Shown piece after piece: positions 12,201 to 21,740 of a DNA stretch of 64,000 nucleotides (position 1 is its first letter; each line of letters opens with the position of its first letter). The stretch is from Pachyseris speciosa (taxonomy: Eukaryota; Cnidaria; Anthozoa; Scleractinia; Pachyseridae): NCBI GenBank assembly GCA_016490735.1, contig JAEMWC010000264.1:370001-434000 (forward strand), read 5' to 3'. Below the pieces are notes generated by a model. It ran no database searches and was not told where the DNA came from. It was given only the letters and a program-made list of their open reading frames with translations. The translations under genes were made by a program, and so were the position numbers.

Positions 12201-15200
12201 TCTTTTATCCTCCTGGCTCAACTTTAAGCGTATCTATTTTTTAAGCAACTGTAGTTTTGTCACTTGCTATGTAAATATGTCTTTAAGTTTTTAGAGTAAA
12301 AAAGCATTATTGTTATTATTGTTATACCAGCACGTAGCATTCTGTGATTGCTAGTTCAACTCCTTCTTCTTTTCAATTCCCATTTGCAAGAAGGCCAGTG
12401 TGAATCAGCAGTTTTTCTTTGCTATTTTTCAGCTTGAAGTTGACTTTTCCCAGTATGGTGCAGCAATCTCTCTCCCTGAAGAAGCTTTTTCATCGAAGTC
12501 AGAAACACAAGCATCCACTATTGTCTACAAAACACTTAACAATATCCTAAGCCTTAGAAAGGAGAGCGAAGATGGAGACGAGAATGGATCAAAGAGGTTT
12601 AAGAGCGATTCAAGAATAATTTCTGCAACAGTCTTCCCACGTCCTAGCAGTCCATTAAGGAAGCCAATTAAACTTGTATTCAACCATATGAGCAAGGTAA
12701 TGGATATTAAGAATTACAACAAAAAGTTCAACTATATTGTATGAAAAATTGTATAAGGTAATCGTCACGGATTCTTGCAATGGGAAACTTGAAACAGCGA
12801 CGATTGTAACTGGCTGCCAAAATAGTGAGCTTGTTTTCGAAAACAAATAGAGTGCACATTCCAAATTACACTGCGGTAGTTGAAAACAATTTTCGGGAAG
12901 AATGAAAAGGAAGTAATGCAAACATTTTCTAAAAGGAACCATGAGCAGATTGTAAAATGGTAATATGTTTTCCAACTGTAGTAAAATTTCGTTCAAGTTT
13001 GTTAATTTGCTTGGTTTTTTTTTTTGTTTGTTTGTTTTGTTCTGTTTTTTTTTTTTTTTTTTGGTTTTTACGTGAAACAGACTGGTCTTAATCTGAAACC
13101 CAATTATTTCCCCTAAAATATCCCCAATACTAATCGGCGCACACTTCTGCAGCTCCTTTCGCTTATGATTCCCCAGTTCCTTACTTCGAATAAAGGGGAC
13201 TAGTTTTTAAAGAAACTATGGTGCTACGTCAGTTGGGACTAAGTGGTGCACGAAAGTTTGGTTTATCAACCTGGTTGATAATGTAAATTGACCACCGTAA
13301 AGAAATTCAAAAGCTGACGTTTAGAGCGCCAGCCCCTCGCTCTGACATAGGGCATGCGCTCGAAACGTCAGCTTTTAAATATCTTCACGGTGGCCAATTT
13401 AAATCATCAGCTCAGTTGATGAAACCACATTTTCCGGAACGTACTTACTTTGCCACCTCCCCTTCGGTTCAGTAACATGCGCATGATTTGCTGAGTATTT
13501 GTTTCATGCGACTCCTCTCTTAGGCTACTTTTCGTCACTCGGATCTTTATGTTCGCGACTGAAAGCTAGCTAGCAGAGGGAATACTTCGTTGTTTCAGCC
13601 CTTAAACTCTCATCTAGTTTCGCTGAATATTTATTGCAGAACAGCGACGTAATTGGAAAGTGCGTCTTTTGGGAAGTAGGACTTCCTAACAGAACCTGGC
13701 TGACGCGAGGGTGCGCGCGCGTGGACGAAGAATCAAACGCGAGCGTGACCACCTGTGAATGCGACCATTTAACGATCTTTGCTGTTTTGTTGAACAACAA
13801 GCCAGTAAGTCTTTCTTTGCGTAGTAATGAATGTTTCTCCGTTGTCATTTTGATGTCAATAGAAACAATAATAATAAAGGTTATGATGATGGTGTTGGCT
13901 TGATGGTGATAATGATGGTTGTGGTGATGGTGGTGGTGGTGGTGATGATGGTAGTGTTGGTGACGGCGATGATGACTGTGATTTGATGGTCATGGTCATT
14001 GTTGTTGTGGTGGTAGTGATGGTGATGGTGGTGGTGGTGGTGATGGTGATAATGATGGTGATGATGATGGTGATGTGATGGTGGTGATGGTTGTGGTGGT
14101 TATGGTGATGGTGTTGGTGGTGATGATTTCCAGTAGTAATAAACACATCTGCATATTTTTTCTAACGAATACCGTGCTCGTTTTAAGGTCGAAGCTCATC
14201 ACAACGAAGTACTCCAGTACATTTCTACCATAGGCTGCGCAATATCTTTGCTGTTTCTACTGCTGACCTTCGCAGTGATGGCAATTTACTGGAGACGCCT
14301 GAAAAGTCCTCGGGTTATATTGTTACTTCACCTGTGCACTGCTATAGCAGCGTCCTGCATACTAATAATTATCACTGGCTACGTGCAATGGAATGAGGTG
14401 AGTAAAATGACGCTTTCAGTGTGCATTTTCTCTGTCCATTGAATAGCTGTGGTAGTTTAATTTCTTTGTAATGTTACATAAGCATAAGTAGTGCAACTTT
14501 ACATTAACTGTTTCACGCAAACACATATTCTATTCCCCTCACCGGAGCCGTCCTGGTCATTCTTCTGATAGCATACTGACTAGGCATGAAATCTAGAACA
14601 TTTGTACAGCATATAAACAGATTCACAGGAAACTTGTGATTCAAACTCTTATCATTTTTAAAGATTCTATTCCCTGCAAACTAAAAAGTTCGCCTTACAT
14701 CAAACCGAGCCCTGGGAAGAAAAGCATTTTTTCTAGATGTAGGTTTGGCCGGGTTTGTATCATAATTCCCTCCAGCCCCTCTTCGCGTCTTCAGGCCAAC
14801 AACTACATAGACAATAAGTTATTAACTCGGAGTGTAGAGATGACAGACCCAAAGTCGATTAGATTGTGGATTCATTGCTACCAAATTGGACATGAAAATT
14901 ATTAGGCCTTGGTGGTCGCAGTTTTACTTCCTCAGACTGAAGATTTCCTAATTCCATGTTTTCCACAGATTGGATGTTTGCTCAATGCAGCGCTGCTTCA
15001 TTACTTTCTCCTCTGTGTATTCAGCTGGATGTTGTGCCATGGAGGAATATTTTATTACCTGATCATAAAAGCGGAACTGCGAGACAAACTAAAACCAAAG
15101 CTGAAATGGTTTTACGCTTTCGGATGGGGTAAGAGGAGCTGTCAGTAGTCACCTGTAATTGCTTGAAATATGCAGTAGATTCTAATTAGGGCGTTACCAA

Positions 15201-18200
15201 TTCAGAGTGTTTGTTTTCTTCAAGCGCTCCACAAAGATAATTGCCCACTTCAAAACCGAGGAGTAGACTGGTACTAGTGAAGGACTATGGGATCGTTTGG
15301 GTAGACGGAAGATGAAAAACATTTCACATTTCGGTGTTTTCAAGGCCCGTGGCTTTGCTTTTGTTAATTCTGCTTCTCAGAGCAACGCTACTGGCTTTGA
15401 AAATGCCGAAAAATGACATGTTTGTCATCTTCCGTCTACCCAAACGATCCCACAATCCTTCATTAGTACCAGTCTCCTCGTCGGTTTTGGAGTGGACAAT
15501 TTCAAATGATCACTGGGAGGAAGGGAGTGAGCATTGCTGCTTTTCTTGGAGGAATATTATAAGCTCTGTAACCCAAAACTCGTCATAGTAGATAAAACAA
15601 AAAACCTCAAGTTTATGGGCTCCTGTCTCAAATGCATTGAAACACCCGCTTCCAAGCTTCGACTGAGTGCCCTTATTCATGTCTGAGTACTTCAGTTATT
15701 GTGATATCTTGTGATTAACCACCAACTCATTCATCTTACTCTAAACATATTGGGAAACTCGGGGATTGGGGGGAAGGGCGTAGGGAAATTTTGTTCAAAA
15801 TATAAAGAATACGATAAATTTTGACTCTGACCACTTACTCGGCTTCCGAGTAAGCTACAAAGCAATATCAAGCTCAAGTAGTTGCGTTCATGACTCTGTT
15901 CCAGGTTTCCCTTTGTTGGTAGTGGCCGTGTCTTTAGCGGTAACTGGTACCAAGGGTTATGCAGCGGACAACTGCTGGCTCACATTCGAAGACAGATTTA
16001 TTTACTGGGCCTTTGTTGCTCCGGTTGCCACGGTGATCCTTGTGAGTATACTTAAGATTATTAATTGGCTATGCTTGTTTTTCTCTTAGACTCCATTACC
16101 CTGGGCCCGGTTGTTCGAAAGCCGATTAACTTTATCCAGGATTAGCGTAAACTTTGGTTGCAGTTTTTAACTTTTGGATAAAAGTTTCTTTTGCTGCTTT
16201 TTGCTTTTCAGGATTGACGTCCTCTAATCTCAAATAGTGTAGAATATCAGCGTTGAACAACGTTTGTGGATAGAGAAATAAACTCCTTGGTTAATTTTTA
16301 ATCTTGGATTAGGGTTAATCGGCTTTCGAACAACCCGGCCCTGATCGAGAAGTTGCAAGAAGTTGCTAACAAATCAATCGCAAGCCATAAGAAATCAATC
16401 GCTGCTTCATTTATTTCTATCAAGTATTCCTATTTTCTTGAGTTTGGTAGCTCTCCACAGTTATGACAATTATATCTTTTGTATAGGGGAATCGTTGTTT
16501 ACAATATTTGCCTCATTAGCATGAACAATTCAGTTTCTGATGGAGCTAAAAATAAATCAGTTCTGAATATTGAAAGGTCATAGTATGAATAACTCTGCCA
16601 ATGAATATGAGCCTCATGTATTGAATACTTTTTGTGCAACGCGGATTTAAAAACTCAAAATTTTGCAAAAATGTATGAGCTCGTTAGTGCTTATGCCACC
16701 CAGAAATTTTGCAGTTTTTGGAAGACATTAGGGTCGTTTATACGAGAGGAAATATGCCGCGGCCTACTCTGGCCACGGCCTCCATAATACGCGAAAGGAA
16801 CTATTTATACTAATACAAACTCCTAGGCCAGGATAAGCCGCAGCTTGAGAAAGCCGTGAACATAGATTTTGTATCATTTATACGAGGTGTTAGCGTCTTA
16901 TGTAAACCGTGGCCAGAGTAAGCCTGGGCTTATTTTCTCTCGTATAAACGGCCCTAATATCTCCTTGAATACAATACCTAAAGAGCTAAAAATTTCACTA
17001 GCTCTTTAGCTGCCTGGAGTCAAATCACATCTAACATGTTTCCTTCTGTAAGCAAAGCCGTATGCCAATGAGCAAAAATGTAAACAATGGCGTAAGCATG
17101 AATCCCCCTATTGCCAATTCCGCGGCAGTATATATATCGATAATAGTTAAATACTAGTCACATTGCCGGGCAACTGTTTGGAAGATCGATATTTTGTTTC
17201 ATCAGAAGATAATGGTCACAATAATATTCCAGAGATAATGGGTGTCTGTCTTCTAAATGATCGGACTAAAGCGTATCACATCCCTTTTTACATAGCAGTT
17301 CCTCCCTCCTACTTTGTAGTTTCATTTGGCCTTTACAAAGCTCTTTTTGTGCCACTACAGCAGCTAAAAGGTCTACTCTTGCTTTTTGTCTGTCTTTTAG
17401 GTCAACACTATACTATTCATTTTCTTACTGGCCCGAATAAGCAAAGTTTCAAAGTTCGGCGGGAACTTGACACGAGCACAAAATGTGAAGGCGTGGCTTA
17501 GGAGATCAACTATTCTTCTGCCAGTTCTGGGAGTCACGTGGTCATTTGGGCTCCTTACGTTTATCTCATCTACCGTTGTGTTCCACTATTTGTTCACGAT
17601 CTTTAATTCACTACAAGGCTTTGTCATCTTCTTCAACTTTTGTGTTAATGACAATGAGGTGAGTCATCTTTGCTTTCTTTTATTATGGTTACTTTTTAAA
17701 AAACTTTCTTTAATCAGGACAAATATTGCATCGTGAGATATTTACACACTTAGGCACAACACGCAAAGATAAAAGTTTTGATACATGTCTGACGCTTCCT
17801 TGCTGCGGAATTGTTAAGTTACTGCACTGAATTTCTATGACTACTTTGATTTCATTAGTCAGCGGATTTGTAATTCACTGTAATAAAATACAGGTTTAGC
17901 TGCACGCCGGGTTTAATGAATCAAAAGCATGAATTTTTTAGTAGATTTTGATGACCTTTATATAAAATCTTTTTCACCAATGCTCCGGCTTTTTACAGAG
18001 TAGAATTAATCAAGGAGCTCTTTAATTTATCCGAATTCTTTAATGTTAAGGACTCTCACCAGTGCCTTAGAAACTGTGATTTTGTAATATCGCGTTTTAA
18101 CACCATACGTTACGGAAAACATTCAGCTCACTGAGGTACCAAGGTCCATTTATTTGGTCAAAAGTTAAAAAAGAACTAAGGAAGTCAACGAGCCTCACAG

Positions 18201-19447
18201 AATTCAAGGCATTTATACGAAAAGTAGATCTTTCAAGCCTTATTGACAACAATAGTGGTTGCTGCACACTTTGTAACTCATGAATATTGTTCAGATCACT
18301 TTTAATTTGTATGTAAAAAAATTGACTGACTGGCCGTGACTAACTGATTGACTGACTGACTGACTGACTGACTGACTGATTGATCGATTGACTGATTAAT
18401 CGATCGATCGATCATTAAATATTCAACAGGTCAGAGCGGCAATGGTGCATACCATCTATAGGCAGAACTACGCCGCATCACTTAACGCATCAAGGGGACC
18501 GGTCCACAGTAATGGAGTACCGAGAGTCACCGCTCAGATGCACACAGGTAATTATGTAAAGGTTTGTGAGTACGTCGCAAGGAAAGTAGCTAACGAAGCA
18601 GGCGCGGAAAAATTAAGGGGAGCGAGTTAACGAGGGAGAAAACTTCTTCTGACACGTCTCCTTCCTTTCCAAGTCGTGTGCCACTATTCTTCATCGCCTG
18701 CGACATAGGGAGGGAATATGTGTTAAAGAAAGGATCGAATGCTTGTAGCTTATCGTGTTTGCGTGATATTCGTTTAAACCAAGTACGGCCGGTTCTTAGT
18801 GGTAGTCTCCAAACATGTAACAACTGGAAAAAAGCAAAACTGACTTTGTGGTTGGTACCACTGTATTTTATTTTCCAAGATTGAATTAATTTATTTTTTC
18901 GTTTTAGTCGTCTTTTCTTCCGCTGAGCGACTATGGAATTTATACTTGAGGCAGTAGAAATTCATCCACCCAACCTGTTTTGTTTGTTTGTTTCTTTCTT
19001 TCTTTTTTGTTTTTGTTTTTGTTTGTTTGTATGTTTTTTTTTTCATAACTCTGTCAAGTTTGACGGATTCGATTTTGCTCATTTAGGTTTCTTTTCCTAG
19101 CTGTTTTACTACTGCACTACCTGATGGTCACTAAGATGCTTCCGTCGAACAACACTTTGTATAAATCTAAGTCCTCTTAATAATCTGGAATATCTCCCCG
19201 ATGAACTCCGATTTTTTTAGGTGACAATCCCGTAATGCATTCAAATTCCCGACTTTTCCCCCCTGTTGTTCTGGAATTATTTTATATTAATAATAACTGT
19301 CTAGCTAATCGTCCTCGCAAATACAGCAAAGACGCAGCTCAACAAGGTCGAACCGAAAGCATATACAAGGCGCCTCTGCCAGCCGCTATACGGTCCATGT
19401 ATGACCTTGGAGCACAGCCTACAGCCAGTTCGAATGATATTCCCTGA
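3248..19447 (+). CDS. Adhesion GPCR with Ig domain, GAIN/GPS and 7TM (13 exons, complete)
   Basis: Joined exons: 3248-3296, 8430-8717, 9094-9230, 10544-10810, 11171-11326, 12433-12696, 13640-13804, 14188-14397, 14969-15128, 15905-16041, 17401-17658, 18430-18547, 19221-19447. They total 2436 nt (811 residues plus stop), all junctions are GT-AG and all phases agree. Seen in order: signal peptide (1-17), one Ig domain (Cys41, Trp57, DAGVYNC at 88-94), Ser/Thr-rich linker, GAIN region (about 159-440), GPS with CDHLT at about 428-432, then seven helices (about 450-690) and a tail of about 115 residues. Family knowledge: such receptors self-cleave at HL|T in the ER, and the new N-terminal Stachel peptide (here TIFAVLL) acts as a tethered agonist. 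The helix 6-7 region (LPVLGVTWSFGLL, YLFTIFNSLQGF) is typical of adhesion receptors. Ligand and subfamily cannot be read from the sequence. It probably acts at the cell surface in adhesion signalling. Extra alternative exons in the 5.1-kb first intron cannot be excluded. Confidence 0.93.
3297..7223 (+). other. First part of receptor intron 1
   Basis: About 3.9 kb without a supported gene. Open frames at 4.0-5.6 kb run on both strands and show no domain or splice partner. No transposon ends were recognised in most of it. Confidence 0.5.
7232..7555. mobile_element. MITE, CAGGAGCC family, 7-bp target duplication (copy 1)
   Basis: Ends CAGGAGCCCATGAATAGGAG and complement. ACCTGTA occurs directly before (7225-7231) and after (7556-7562). 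The inside is also inverted (TTGAGTCAACCTTTGCGCGT and its counterpart). Shares sequence with 48781-49070. Confidence 0.88.
7556..7612 (+). repeat. tRNA-derived SINE head, interrupted by MITE
   Basis: TGTAGCTC, TGGTAGAGC (A box) and GGTTCGAATCC (B box) are visible. The MITE copy 1 inserted at its 5' end, so part of the SINE is at about 7221-7231. Confidence 0.6.
7922..8088. repeat. Short inverted element around a GC-rich hairpin
   Basis: GGGGAGGGGTGC and GCACCCCTCCCC form a hairpin at 7937-7967, and GGATC/GATCC stretches near the ends are weakly inverted. A small decayed MITE is likely. Confidence 0.45.
8430..8717 (+). CDS. aGPCR exon 2: Ig-like domain
   Basis: A phase 1-1 exon, as is usual for Ig domains. 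It shows the B-strand Cys, the core Trp (AWFKD) and the DxGxYxC motif. Three N-glycosylation sequons are visible (NGT, NCT, NIT). Acceptor TTTGACAG, donor GTAAGG. Confidence 0.95.
8959..9063. repeat. Microsatellites (TTATCA)n and (GTT)n
   Basis: About seven TTATCA units at 8959-9003, then GTT repeats at about 9038-9063, just upstream of receptor exon 3. Confidence 0.9.
9094..9230 (+). CDS. aGPCR exon 3: Ser/Thr-rich linker
   Basis: Enters in phase 1 and leaves in phase 0 at GAG|GTAAAA. About 46 residues rich in Ser, Thr and Gln with no domain seen, probably a spacer between Ig and GAIN. Confidence 0.82.
9908..10313. mobile_element. MITE with imperfect TIRs in receptor intron 3
   Basis: AAGCCCTTGCCAAACGG at the left pairs with CGTTTGGCCAAGGCTT at the right. 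Inside are further CGTTTGGCCA and ACGCAAGT repeats and a GTTTT/GTT run. About 400 bp, non-coding. Confidence 0.78.
10544..10810 (+). CDS. aGPCR exon 4: start of GAIN domain
   Basis: Phase 0 on both sides, 89 codons starting VANLLRCNFT. The helical run AASNLLEEENTDTWLQLQE resembles GAIN subdomain A of adhesion receptors. The acceptor is TATGTTAG at 10536-10543; a nearer AG at 10559-10560 would break the frame. Confidence 0.88.
11042..11081 (+). repeat. Truncated tRNA-like SINE head
   Basis: TTAGCTCAGTTGGTAGAGCA with start of an anticodon stem, then unrelated sequence. The B box is missing. Confidence 0.55.
11171..11326 (+). CDS. aGPCR exon 5: GAIN domain, middle
   Basis: Phase 0-0, 52 codons, acceptor TTGATGCAG, donor GTAAGC. 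Encodes a helical stretch followed by NLVILTRNVGLRADHL, as expected at the turn from helical to beta part of GAIN. Confidence 0.9.
11819..12042 (+). pseudogene. LINE reverse-transcriptase C-terminal remnant
   Basis: Translates as YASSLHTYNTRYDVSHNIYK, then VRTNTGKQTISYMASIFWHN and IPSFLKNLNVYQFSKQIKLY, ending in TAA. HTYNTR and the later FWHNIP...KNLNVYQFSKQIKLYL match the usual end of CR1/L2/Jockey-type RT proteins. A 5'-truncated copy in receptor intron 5. Confidence 0.75.
12433..12696 (+). CDS. aGPCR exon 6: GAIN domain, beta part
   Basis: Phase 0-0, 88 codons, acceptor TATTTTTCAG, donor GTAATG. Includes ISLPEEAF and RIISATVFPRPSSPLRKPIK, then VFNHMSK, the strand that precedes the GPS in adhesion receptors. 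Confidence 0.92.
13258..13429. mobile_element. 172-bp MITE upstream of the GPS exon
   Basis: GGTTTATCAACCTGGTTGAT at the left pairs imperfectly with ATCAGCTCAGTTGATGAAACC at the right; inner AATTGACCACCGT and ACGGTGGCCAATT also pair, as do the AAGCTGACGTTT and AAACGTCAGCTT boxes. Confidence 0.85.
13640..13804 (+). CDS. aGPCR exon 7: GPS autoproteolysis motif
   Basis: Phase 0-0, 55 codons. Contains CVFWEV, NRTWLTRGC, TTCECDHLT and IFAVLL. The four Cys, both Trp and the HL|T site are present, so cleavage between Leu (13769-13771) and Thr (13772-13774) is expected. This is the clearest signature in the gene. Confidence 0.97.
13876..14128. repeat. GTG/GAT-rich minisatellite between GPS and TM1 exons
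   Basis: About 250 bp of TGATGG, GGTGGT and GATGAT units on the plus strand. Its antisense reading frames give His/Pro/Ser runs that are not proteins. Confidence 0.92.
14188..14397 (+). CDS. aGPCR exon 8: TM1 and TM2
   Basis: Phase 0-0, 70 codons. TM1 is around IGCAISLLFLLLTFAVMAIY; after the basic loop WRRLKSPR comes TM2 around VILLLHLCTAIAASCILII. Donor GTGAGT. Confidence 0.95.
14969..15128 (+). CDS. aGPCR exon 9: TM3 and second intracellular loop
   Basis: Enters in phase 0, leaves in phase 1. TM3 starts with IGCLLNAALLHYFLL and carries the extracellular Cys that pairs with the second loop in the family. ICL2 is rich in Lys and Glu. Confidence 0.94.
15241..15499. mobile_element. 259-bp foldback MITE in receptor intron 9
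   Basis: Arms of about 110 bp pair along most of their length, including GATCGTTTGGGTAGACGGAA and its complement. Only a short loop separates them. Confidence 0.88.
15905..16041 (+). CDS. aGPCR exon 10: TM4 and ECL2
   Basis: Enters in phase 1, leaves in phase 0. TM4 is FPLLVVAVSLAVTG; the second extracellular loop has the family motif NCWL followed by the start of TM5 (FVAPVATVIL). Confidence 0.95.
16103..16341. mobile_element. MITE, GGGCCCGGTTGTTCG family
   Basis: Ends GGGCCCGGTTGTTCGAAAGC and complement; the AAGCCGATTAA box is shared with the large elements at 60.8-64 kb. Confidence 0.85.
16728..16957. mobile_element. MITE with TTAGGGCCGTTTATACGAG-type ends
   Basis: Left TTAGGGTCGTTTATACGAGA, right end its near complement; inner GGCCACGGC and CCGTGGCC boxes also pair. 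Confidence 0.83.
17401..17658 (+). CDS. aGPCR exon 11: TM5 end, TM6, TM7
   Basis: Phase 0-0, 86 codons. It holds the most conserved part of the receptor: WLRRSTILLPVLGVTWSFG (TM6) and YLFTIFNSLQGFVIFFNF (TM7). Acceptor TGTCTTTTAG, donor GTGAGT. Confidence 0.97.
18052..18412 (+). pseudogene. LINE RT end fragment with (TGAC)n tail
   Basis: Two frames together read RFNTIRYGKHS, then FSSLRYQGPFIWSKVKKELR and SLTEFKAFIRKVDLSSL up to TGA at about 18280. LRYQGPFIW...F is the common end of non-LTR RT proteins. A frameshift and truncation show it is dead. The ACTG repeat at 18344-18412 looks like its 3' tail. Confidence 0.72.
18430..18547 (+). CDS. aGPCR exon 12: start of cytoplasmic tail
   Basis: Enters in phase 0 (VRAAMVHTIYRQNYA), leaves in phase 1 before GTAATT. 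The VRAAM start continues the helix-8 region of the family. Confidence 0.88.
19221..19447 (+). CDS. aGPCR exon 13: cytoplasmic tail and stop
   Basis: Acceptor ATTTTTTTAG; the phase 1 G makes GGT. Reads to TGA at 19445. The first part (FPPVVLELFYINNN) is unusually hydrophobic, so a short unseen intron is possible, but no good GT-AG pair was found there. Confidence 0.8.
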
Positions 19448-20144
19448 CATTTTCTCACATCTCCCGATTGCTGACAAACAATCCAGTTCAGGAAATTCCT
19501 TTTTCCCCGGATTAGGGCTTTTTAGAGTCGTCCCACCCCGCCAATGTTAATATTACAAGTGATTGCATTGTTGTCAACTCCAAATAAGCTGTGTTCCCGC
19601 GGGGGAACATCCCGCAAGGATTAACACCAAGTTGTAACAACTGACACGCTTACTTTTGTATGGTCTGTAGTGCCCGGCACATTAAATATCCAAGGGAAGC
19701 AGAACCAAGAGTTCCACGACATGGCTCAAAAAATGGCTAGCCTTAACATACGACAACCGAAAATTCAGACCTGGATGGCAACTTAATATCTTCAGTGACG
19801 GAATGAAACAGAGTTTTAAAACTATGGACATTTTAATGAACTTTTAAGACTTTAACTTCAGACATTATCACAGAAAGGCTGGAAAGGATGAACTGAAACC
19901 ATCAAGCAAGAAGCAAAATATGTCATTTATATCATTTGGAATGGCAGTAAAGTATGTGGATCGCAAAGGACTGGGGTCTAGCGAGTGTAAGCCCTCGTCA
20001 ATTTTGAACTGATGTATTGTATTGGTCTCCATGTGGTCTGAGGAAACCAAAATATTGTGTACATAGTGAATTAAAAAAATTAACTCATTGTCCAGTGTCT
20101 TAAAATAAGCTGAAGCTGAGCGATAAATTCCTTGTTCCTGAAAC
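19448..20144 (+). other. 3' flank of the adhesion receptor gene
   Basis: Contains the presumed 3' UTR. ATTAAA at 19681-19686 is a possible poly(A) signal; no AATAAA was seen close to the stop. Nothing else recognised. Confidence 0.35.
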
Positions 20145-20215
20145 CTCTCTAGCCTTCTCGGATGAGGACAATAAACCACAGGTCTCGTCTCACAACAATT
20201 GTTCAAAAAAAGGAC
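20145..20215 (+). repeat. SINE body fragment
   Basis: TCTCGGATGAGGAC and the following ACCACAGGTCTCGTCTC match the body of the SINE at 55632-55920. Head and tail are missing. Confidence 0.6.
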
Positions 20216-20620
20216 ACACTGCACAAAAAGACGAAGTACCCGGCGTTGTTTCTGGTCTTTCGCCCTATTAGGTGGGTGTTTTTGGGTGAAACGCCTCATA
20301 GGGCTCTATATTTTAAAATAGATTGTACTATTTCATTCTATTAAGGGGTCTATGTTGCATTTTTAAACATCGATTTAACACGCCCATGGAAAACCAAAAT
20401 AACGTTCCACTTACATATTACATTTATATTTATTTATTTGCCATCTTTATAATATTTACAAGTATTACACCTAAGTTAGTGGGCGGGGAGAACTCAGGAA
20501 ACCACAGGGCTTATATGAAAGGCGACCTCGAGGGACCATATTAGAGCACAGGCAGCCCAGACATACTGTACGTCTAGTTATAAACTTAATATTCTGCATA
20601 TAGTCTAAAACTTCAAACTG

Positions 20621-20818
20621 TTCTAAAGAAAAGCTCACTTACCGTTAGCTGAAAGCTTCCTTGGGTGTCCTGGCCGGTTTAAATGGCGATTTTTCGATTT
20701 TTGTTTTTTCTTTAATGGAAGATTCCTCTGGTAACAAAAATCGAAAAATCGCCATTTAAACCGGCCAGGACATCCAAGGAAGCTTTCAGTTGAAGGTAAG
20801 TGAGCTTTTCTTTAGAAT
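20621..20818. mobile_element. 198-bp foldback element
   Basis: Arms of about 88 bp, including GGCCGGTTTAAATGGCGATT and its exact complement, with about 20 bases between them. Sits in the spacer between the two convergent genes. Confidence 0.9.
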
Positions 20819-20997
20819 ATTTCGAATTTTTAGACACCTTTTGAATCGTGAATATAGCTCTAATATAATGGCTTCCACGCGGTTATGCTAGCAGGCGAAC
20901 CGGCCAGAAGCACCGCTTATAACTACACATACAGTATGTCTTTGCTGCCGGTGATTAGGGTAAAAATTTGGTGCTGTTTGCGTGCGGGATGACAGAT

Positions 20998-21700
20998 TCA
21001 GAATTGTTTAAATAAAAATTCTGATATCTTTTTCTTTAAGGTAAGAAAACTTGCTGAATGGGAAATTGAAGTAGGGAGAGAATTCCAAATTTTAGGACCT
21101 TGAAAGAGAACTGTAAATTGCTTAATGTTTGTACGACAGAAATGAGGGCGGTAACATCCAGGCATTCTGGTGCCATAATATATGACATTGACTACTTGTC
21201 TCGGAAAACAATTGATTATACGATAATCGAAAACATGACATAAATAATATGGCAATTTGAAATGAGTTCACTTGAAAAATATCGAGGATACCCAATTTAG
21301 CAAACAAAGGAGCAGAATGTGCTCGATAATCTGACTTGGTGATGGCTCGCACAGCATGCTTTTGCAGTATGAAAATCCTATTTATTAAAGTTGGACACAT
21401 TCGGTCCATACGTGGACGACCAAGTAAAGTTACAAATTGTGATATAGGGAATAAATGAACGCGTAGTACAGAGATTGTTTAGTTTTTGCTGATATATAAA
21501 ATCGGGCGCTGAATATTATATCAACTGATTTAGAGATTTGTTTACAGACAGAGCTAATGTGGTGTTTCAAAATAAGGTGCTCGTCTTTTGTCTCGACTTA
21601 AAGATGACATAGTAAGTTTTGTTTCATATTGATAGAGAGCTTGTTACTTTTCACCACGTCATATTTACACAATTCATCACCATTTATCGTAAGACCACAT
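20998..21700 (-). pseudogene. Degenerate LINE reverse transcriptase (3' part)
   Basis: Minus-strand frames read, in order, HHISSVCKQISKSVDII, then ILQKHAVRAITKSDYRAHSA and PLFAKLGILDIFQVNSFQIA, and after a frameshift FQGPKIWNSLPTSISHSASF up to a stop at 20998. These are hallmark blocks of the C-terminal part of Jockey/CR1-type RT. At least two frame breaks make it a pseudogene. Confidence 0.82.
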
Positions 21701-21740
21701 AACTGCTCTGCTAGAAAGAGGAAACTATAAACGAGTCCCC

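Noticed and set aside
13856..14202. His/Pro/Ser-rich minus-strand frames
   Set aside because: Translation of the GTG/GAT minisatellite.
19868..20299. 143-residue minus-strand open frame
   Set aside because: Overlaps a SINE body fragment on the other strand and shows no domain.
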